19,206 bases of DNA from an uncultured Roseburia sp. Lineage in GTDB: Bacteria; Bacillota; Clostridia; Lachnospirales; Lachnospiraceae. The notes under the pieces are model-generated. The model did no database searches. It saw only the letters and a list, made by a program, of their open reading frames with translations, and was not told the origin of the DNA. Where the stretch lies: positions 1-19,206 of the forward strand of contig UQNW01000041.1 of NCBI GenBank assembly GCA_900542495.1. Direction: 5' to 3'. A program made the position numbers and the translations under genes. Shown here piece after piece: positions 14,893-19,206 of this stretch (position 1 is its first letter; the number at the start of each line of letters is the position of its first letter).

Positions 14893-15351
14893 TCACCTCC
14901 TGGCACAACTTTTCTTTCTGTACTCATTCAGTTCCTGGCGTCCTATAATCGGGATACCAGGATAACCATCTGCCTGTGTCCTGATTGCTGGAGAGCTCGC
15001 CTGGATATGAAATACCCAGTTCAATTCACTCGGATCTCTCGGCCAGAAACCATTGATCAGCATAGCCTCCTTGAACTGATTGTTGTGCAGATGGATCTGG
15101 GTACGTTTATACAGAACTTCTTTCAGATCATCACTGGTAAGATGCGGATAGATTTTCTGTGCCGGATAAAAATTCCAGAATACCCAGTCAAGGATAATGT
15201 TCTGTGTTTCCAGCGGAAGTTCATACAGATGATGATCATCATTGACTGTATGAACACGGTATCCAGGCTGTGCATTTTCCAGATTTTTCATCTGAATGTA
15301 AGGATTATCCTGGTTCCACTGCCTGATTCGGATCTTATCGATTTCCTTCAT
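14893..15351 (-). CDS. conserved ICE protein of unknown function between virB4 and the wall hydrolase
   Basis: A soluble protein of 152 residues starting MKEIDKIRIRQWNQDNPYIQ. GGAGG lies nine bases before this ATG at 15351, which I prefer to ATG at 15387. Recognisable blocks are PLETQNIILDWVFWNFYPAQ, a LTSDDLKEVLYKRT helix and NNQFKEAMLINGFWPRDPSE followed by LNWVFHI. These look like a compact helical domain of the sort often encoded next to virB4 in clostridial elements and also in phages. It overlaps the virB4 end by 17 bases and its C-A-R-R end carries the ribosome site of the next gene. I cannot name a function. Confidence 0.75.
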   Translation of the reverse strand: MKEIDKIRIRQWNQDNPYIQMKNLENAQPGYRVHTVNDDHHLYELPLETQNIILDWVFWNFYPAQKIYPHLTSDDLKEVLYKRTQIHLHNNQFKEAMLINGFWPRDPSELNWVFHIQASSPAIRTQADGYPGIPIIGRQELNEYRKKSCARR

Positions 15352-17776
15352 GCTTTTCCGCCTCCATTTCTTTCTCTCGTTTTTCAACTTCTTCCGGTTT
15401 TGTAGTCATCAAACTGTACAGCTTCAAGTTCTTATCGAACTTGTCCTTAAATGGAATAATTGTTGTTCCATAGAAAAGAAGTCCTTCTCCTTCCCCGGAA
15501 TTCGTCACATAAGACAACTGATATGGGGAAATATTCAACTGTTTTGCAAGGATCTGTCTGTCACCTGCAGCCTGGTTCAGCATCAGGATAAAATCACTGT
15601 TCTCAAAGATATTTTCAATTTCCCTGCTGGCAAGAAGATCTTTGATATTCTGGGTGATACCACTTGGAATACCACCCCATTTTCTGAATCTCTTCCATAT
15701 TTCTACGGAATAAGCTGCTGTCTGTTCTTCTTTGAGCAGAAGATGGAACTCATCGATATAGTACCTGGTGGATTTGATGCCGCGGTTGATCGTAACTCTG
15801 TTCCATACCTGATCCTGGACGATGAGCATTCCGATTTTCTTCAGCTGCTTTCCAAGTTCCTTGATGTCAAAGCAGACAATACGGTTATTCAGTTCCACAT
15901 TGGTTCTATGGTTAAATACTTTCAGTGATCCATTTACATAGATTTCCAACGCTGTTGCAATTCTCTGTGCCTGCGGTTCTTTCTGCTTTCTGAGGCAGTC
16001 ATACAGGTCACCAAGGACCGGCATATTTTCCGGTTTTGGATCTGCAAAGTACTTCTGATACACCAGTGGAAGACAGCGGTCGATCACTGATTTTTCCTCT
16101 GCTTCAATTCCATCCCTGCTTCCCATGATCAGCTCACATAAAGACAGGACAAAATCAGATTTTACACCAAGTGGATTGTCATCATCGGAATAATCCATAT
16201 TGATATCCATCGGATTGATATAATCCTTACTGGTTGGTGAAATGTGTACGACCTGTCCGCCAAGTGCATGGACCAGTGGGTAATACTCACCCTCCGGATC
16301 TCCGATGATAATGTCATCCTTCGTAACAAAGAAAGCGTTGGTGATTTCTCTTTTTGCTGCAAAGGATTTACCGGATCCAGGCGTACCAAGGATCAGTCCA
16401 TTCGGGTTTTTGAGCTTTTTACGATCCACCATGATCATGTTGTTACTGAGTGCATTCAATCCGTAATATAAGGATTCTCCTGTCATAAAAAGCTCCTGTG
16501 TCGTAAACGGAACAAAGATTGCTGTACTGGTAGTCGTAAGAGCCCGCTTGATTGGGATATGATTTACTCCCAACGGAACACTGCTCATCAATCCTTCTTC
16601 CTGCTGATAATCCAGACGTTTCAGCACACAGTTATATTTCTGTGCAATACCGGCCGTCTGGAAGATGGCATTATCCAGTGCCTGTTTTGTCTTTGCAGTA
16701 TTTAAAAAGAGCGCTGTTACAAGGAACATACGCTCATTTCGTGACTGCAGGTCTTCTAACAGACGCTTAGCTTCTCCGCCATACGTGTTCAGATCCGATG
16801 GAATGATATCCATATCGTATCCGGCCCGGACTGCTTTTTTCTGTTCTTCGATTTTCATACGGTTGATATCCGTCACTTTGCTTTTTACCAGCTTGATTGC
16901 CTTCATCTGATCCACAGACTGGACATGCAGGTTGACGATCAGGTTCTTATCGATATCCAGAAATTCTGCCAGCATCTTATCCGTAAGCTCCGGTGCCAGG
17001 ATCTGCAGATAAGAGACAGCCCCGATAGTATTTCCCATCTGGAACGTATTTCTGTCTCGGAATACAAAACTGGTCGGTGCCACATAATCCTTTGTATTGA
17101 GTCCTGTCCGGATCATGGAACCATAATCAAACTGGAAGTCTGTCATGATATCCGGATTGAAAGTCTCATACAGTATCTGCAGACGTTCCACGCCATTCAG
17201 CGGATATGCCGGAACTCCAAGGATCTTGAAGTTGTTCAGGATATCTGATTCAATACGTTCCAGCTTTGGCTTTGCTTCCCGGATATTATCCGCTTCGATG
17301 GAAAAGGTGATATATTTTGACTTCACCAGACCGTTGTTTCCTTTTGCCAGCTGCTGTTTCAGCATCTTGGCGTATTCCATACGGACATCATCAAAAGCAT
17401 CCTCCTGTGGTCGGATCCGGATGACCTGTTCAAATTCTTTCATGCTGCTTTTATGATTGATAAAGCTCAGCTGAAAATGGATACTGGCATCAAAGTAATT
17501 GAGGAAATCGCACCAGTTTTCAAAGATCGCATTTTTGTCCTCGTTCTGAGCCAGCTGGTAGTTGATGTCATAAAAGCGGATACACTTAGAATACGTTTTT
17601 CCCTGTACCCTGCAGATTCCATCCTTTCCCATTTCCTTATAAGCGATCGACTGCTGGACGGACAGTTTTTTCTGCCTGCGTTTCTCTTCCTGCTTTTCTT
17701 TTTTCTTTTTCTCTTTTCTGTCTACTTTTTTGTACCCGGTATCTGCGACAGTTTTCTTATTTTTCTTTTTTCGCAA
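15335..17776 (-). CDS. virB4: VirB4/TraE-type conjugation ATPase, probable TTG start
   Basis: The ATPase that powers the type IV secretion channel, located at the inner face of the membrane. Length is 813 residues from the TTG. A lysine-rich N-terminus is followed by the VirB4 N domain (SIAYKEMGKDGICRVQGKTY, then FENWCDFLNYF) and a P-loop domain with Walker A GTPGSGKS at 464-471. The acidic Walker B region is STRYYIDEFHLLL, followed by ITQNIKDLL. I chose TTG at 17776 because AAAGGAGG lies eight bases upstream and this leaves a 20-base overlap with prgI; ATG at 17860 would overlap by about 100 bases and lacks a site. Neighbours (PrgI, VirB6-like, Maff2-like) fit a Gram-positive T4SS. Function is secure; the start is inferred. 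Confidence 0.93.
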   Translation of the reverse strand: MRKKKNKKTVADTGYKKVDRKEKKKKEKQEEKRRQKKLSVQQSIAYKEMGKDGICRVQGKTYSKCIRFYDINYQLAQNEDKNAIFENWCDFLNYFDASIHFQLSFINHKSSMKEFEQVIRIRPQEDAFDDVRMEYAKMLKQQLAKGNNGLVKSKYITFSIEADNIREAKPKLERIESDILNNFKILGVPAYPLNGVERLQILYETFNPDIMTDFQFDYGSMIRTGLNTKDYVAPTSFVFRDRNTFQMGNTIGAVSYLQILAPELTDKMLAEFLDIDKNLIVNLHVQSVDQMKAIKLVKSKVTDINRMKIEEQKKAVRAGYDMDIIPSDLNTYGGEAKRLLEDLQSRNERMFLVTALFLNTAKTKQALDNAIFQTAGIAQKYNCVLKRLDYQQEEGLMSSVPLGVNHIPIKRALTTTSTAIFVPFTTQELFMTGESLYYGLNALSNNMIMVDRKKLKNPNGLILGTPGSGKSFAAKREITNAFFVTKDDIIIGDPEGEYYPLVHALGGQVVHISPTSKDYINPMDINMDYSDDDNPLGVKSDFVLSLCELIMGSRDGIEAEEKSVIDRCLPLVYQKYFADPKPENMPVLGDLYDCLRKQKEPQAQRIATALEIYVNGSLKVFNHRTNVELNNRIVCFDIKELGKQLKKIGMLIVQDQVWNRVTINRGIKSTRYYIDEFHLLLKEEQTAAYSVEIWKRFRKWGGIPSGITQNIKDLLASREIENIFENSDFILMLNQAAGDRQILAKQLNISPYQLSYVTNSGEGEGLLFYGTTIIPFKDKFDKNLKLYSLMTTKPEEVEKREKEMEAEKHEGNR

Positions 17777-18146
17777 CCGTTTTTCCTCCTTTCGGTTTTC
17801 CTGTATCCGGAGACTGCTTGATCCGTTCCGGATCTGTTTCATAATAGTTTTCAGTTTCATATTTTCTGACGGGTGGACGAAGAAACTTCACCCGGATCAT
17901 ATGCATCAGAACATCTTCCAGATGCATCCCGTCTTTTTCGTACATGGCAAATAAAAATGCCGGTAACATCAAAAGCACCATGACCGTTGCTGCATTACTG
18001 TTTCCCATCACATTACGCAAGAGGAAATAGCTTGGAATTCCCATTGCAGCACCTATCCCGATACAGATCAGCTGTCTTTTGGTCAGGTTAAATGCTACTT
18101 TATTCTTTACCTTTGTTAAATCTTTCGGTACGCTGACATATGCCAT
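17757..18146 (-). CDS. PrgI-family conjugation membrane protein (VirB3-like)
   Basis: A small membrane protein of 129 residues with the start MAYVSVPKDLTKVKNKVAFN, the PrgI family pattern. Two adjacent transmembrane helices (about 24-44 and 50-70) are followed by a basic cytoplasmic segment (HMIRVKFLRPPVRKY) and a charged tail. PrgI proteins occupy the VirB3 place in Gram-positive T4SS and always precede virB4, as here. AAGGAG lies eight bases before ATG at 18146; the GTG at 18155 overlaps this site and is unlikely. Confidence 0.92.
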   Translation of the reverse strand: MAYVSVPKDLTKVKNKVAFNLTKRQLICIGIGAAMGIPSYFLLRNVMGNSNAATVMVLLMLPAFLFAMYEKDGMHLEDVLMHMIRVKFLRPPVRKYETENYYETDPERIKQSPDTGKPKGGKTVAKKEK

Positions 18147-18168
18147 GATTTTCACTCCTTCCTGTAAT

Positions 18169-19041
18169 TTAGTGTGCGTTAAATATCGACTTACTTAAGG
18201 ATGCCGTCTTAAAGAGGCTGTAACATAAGATCACTGTGTAAGCCATAACGCCAAATAATGAAGAACTCAGATTATCTGAATACTGGATACCTGCAACAAG
18301 CACTGCATAGATTGCAACGCATACCATCATCAGAAATGCCTGGAAAGCCAGGGCAAAGAGTCCTCTGAAATAATTCGTGCCGATCTGTCCCCATTCTCTG
18401 TTACTCATAGTTGCGAATGGAATCGGCGCAACTGAGGTATATAGGTAAATCTCTATCATACGTCCATACATGATCACTGTGATCAGTACAGACAGGATTC
18501 TCATACAGAAGCCGGCGATAAGGGTTTCCAGCGCCAATACAACAAGTTCTCCGATTTCCATACTTTCCAGTGTTGCGGAAAGATCCGTCAATGCCGAAGA
18601 AATATCAATGGCGGTACTTCCTGTGATAACACCGGCCGCAGAATTAACTACGTGCTGGCCCACATCGAATACCGCCATTGTGATCGTAAATGTGTTACTC
18701 ACCAGATATACAGCAATCCACATTTTTACGAAGTACTTGAAAAACATCCAGGTATCAATATCATGCATGTTGTTGCGCTCGGTCAGCATAGAAATCAATT
18801 CGTAGCAGAGTACGAGTGTGATAATAATACCTGCGATCGGCATGATCACGGAATCCGATAAGTTCCGGATCATACTGAATATGCTGCCGTTCCACCCTTG
18901 CGGGGTCTGTCCAACCTGGGTAGCGATCTCACCGGTCTTTTGATTAACATCAGTAAACATCGTGTCCAGGTTGGAAGTGATCATCCCGGTTAAGAGTTCC
19001 CTCATCCATTCCTCAATCGCATCAAAAATCTGACTGAACAT
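18169..19041 (-). CDS. VirB6/TrbL-like conjugation channel protein (CD0411/CD0412 type)
   Basis: A polytopic membrane protein of 290 residues, starting MFSQIFDAIEEWMRELLTGM. After an extracellular or amphipathic N-terminus it has about six hydrophobic helices (for example SVIMPIAGIIITLVLCYELI, VLALETLIAGFCMRILSVLI, FALAFQAFLMMVCVAIYAVL, and a final GVMAYTVILCYSLFKTASLS). The middle R-M-I-E-I-Y-L-Y-T-S-V-A-P-I-P-F motif is characteristic of the clostridial TrbL/VirB6 group. It would form the inner-membrane channel with VirB4 and PrgI. AAAGGAG lies nine bases before the ATG. It follows the Maff2-like gene by 19 bases. Confidence 0.9.
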   Translation of the reverse strand: MFSQIFDAIEEWMRELLTGMITSNLDTMFTDVNQKTGEIATQVGQTPQGWNGSIFSMIRNLSDSVIMPIAGIIITLVLCYELISMLTERNNMHDIDTWMFFKYFVKMWIAVYLVSNTFTITMAVFDVGQHVVNSAAGVITGSTAIDISSALTDLSATLESMEIGELVVLALETLIAGFCMRILSVLITVIMYGRMIEIYLYTSVAPIPFATMSNREWGQIGTNYFRGLFALAFQAFLMMVCVAIYAVLVAGIQYSDNLSSSLFGVMAYTVILCYSLFKTASLSKSIFNAH

Positions 19042-19060
19042 GGATCTCTACTCCTTTCTC

Positions 19061-19206
19061 TTAACCAAATAATCCACTCAGAAGCGGGATCAGCTGTGTT
19101 CCGATCAGGATAACACCACCACCGCTCATCAGCTGCTTAATTCCCTGGGATTTTACTGATGTGCGATAAAGAAGTAATAGAAGTGTAAAAAATTTTGCCG
19201 TTCCTA
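19061..19206 (-). CDS. Maff2-like mobile-element membrane protein, C-terminal part, probably interrupted
   Basis: The reading frame ends SVKSQGIKQLMSGGGVILIG, then TQLIPLLSGLFG and stop. This is the highly conserved C-terminus of Maff2-family proteins, small two-helix membrane proteins encoded just before the VirB6-like gene in clostridial ICEs and thought to resemble the VirB2 pilin. The frame stays open to the window edge, but residues beyond base 19164 (GTAKFFTLLLLLYR) do not look like Maff2, which usually reads E-G-Y-G-x-D-N-x-G before KSQG. They coincide with a sequence resembling an IS256-type end, so the genuine gene part is probably 19061-19164. The 5' end lies outside the window. Confidence 0.7.
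   Translation of the reverse strand, partial: GTAKFFTLLLLLYRTSVKSQGIKQLMSGGGVILIGTQLIPLLSGLFG
19165..19206. mobile_element. possible terminal inverted repeat of an IS256-family insertion sequence
   Basis: From 19165 the plus strand reads GATAAAG, then eleven further bases, then GTGTAAAA. From memory, the IS256 terminal repeat has GATAAAG and GTGTAAAA in the same places over the same 26-base length, with roughly 18 identities. It begins exactly where Maff2 protein similarity ends. IS256 elements make 8-base target duplications, so TGATGTGC (19157-19164) would be the expected copy. The element itself is outside the window, so its family cannot be confirmed. Confidence 0.42.

Noticed and set aside
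14779..15405. Open frame of 208 codons on the plus strand
   Set aside because: It crosses three well-supported minus-strand genes and has no start signal or recognisable domain.
19160..19206. Group II intron 3' end as the cause of the Maff2 break
   Set aside because: No domain V or VI-like hairpin is visible in the available bases. The IS256-like terminal repeat explains the boundary better.
1..19206. CRISPR array, tRNA or rRNA genes, diversity-generating repeats
   Set aside because: No regularly spaced repeats, cloverleaf candidates or template/variable repeat pairs were seen on reading through either strand.

Overview
The window is a backbone segment of an integrative and conjugative element (ICE) of the Tn1549/CTn type, from a gut Clostridia member, probably Lachnospiraceae. 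I infer this from gene content and order (Maff2-like, VirB6-like, PrgI, VirB4, NlpC/P60, DUF4315, DUF4366, topoisomerase III, DUF5688, ArdC/LtrC, TTRAP, YodL/DUF4316 and a MobC/relaxase pair), moderate GC, strong AGGAGG ribosome sites and heavily overlapping genes. No integrase, VirD4 coupling protein, replication gene or oriT is in view. They should lie outside, with oriT probably just left of base 1.

Layout. (1) Bases 1-3610, plus strand: a compact operon of mobC (5' end cut off), relaxase, a small MazG/Nmad-like protein, thyX, dUTPase and a small XRE regulator, ending at an intrinsic terminator. Relaxase genes are therefore joined to a dUTP to dUMP to dTMP module. (2) Bases 3611-4750: a more AT-rich regulatory island holding a single-pass membrane protein and a separate XRE repressor, both on the minus strand. 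Copies of a TTTAGAAC motif sit at three promoter-like places, and one of these may drive a plus-strand transcript of about 95 nt with its own terminator. (3) Bases 4763-19206, minus strand: the long transfer operon, read from right to left. It encodes the mating-channel proteins (Maff2-like pilin-like protein, VirB6-like channel, PrgI, VirB4 ATPase), a conserved unknown, a wall hydrolase with 3D and NlpC/P60 domains, DUF4315 and DUF4366, TopB, DUF5688, an ArdC-like metallopeptidase with a YodL domain, TTRAP, a YodL-DUF4316 protein and a 96-residue unknown, and it ends at a strong terminator next to the regulatory island.

How it works together. Relaxase and MobC would nick and carry the strand. 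VirB4, PrgI, VirB6 and Maff2 form the secretion channel, and the 3D-NlpC protein opens peptidoglycan. TopB and the ArdC-like protein act on DNA or protect it in donor or recipient, and the XRE repressor probably sets when the island is expressed.

Most notable: dUTPase has no ATG, GTG or TTG available before its first catalytic motif and seems to start at ATA. The 3D-NlpC gene has the same AGGAGG-N9-ATA arrangement. The Maff2-like gene at the right edge seems to be interrupted by the terminus of an IS256-family insertion sequence.
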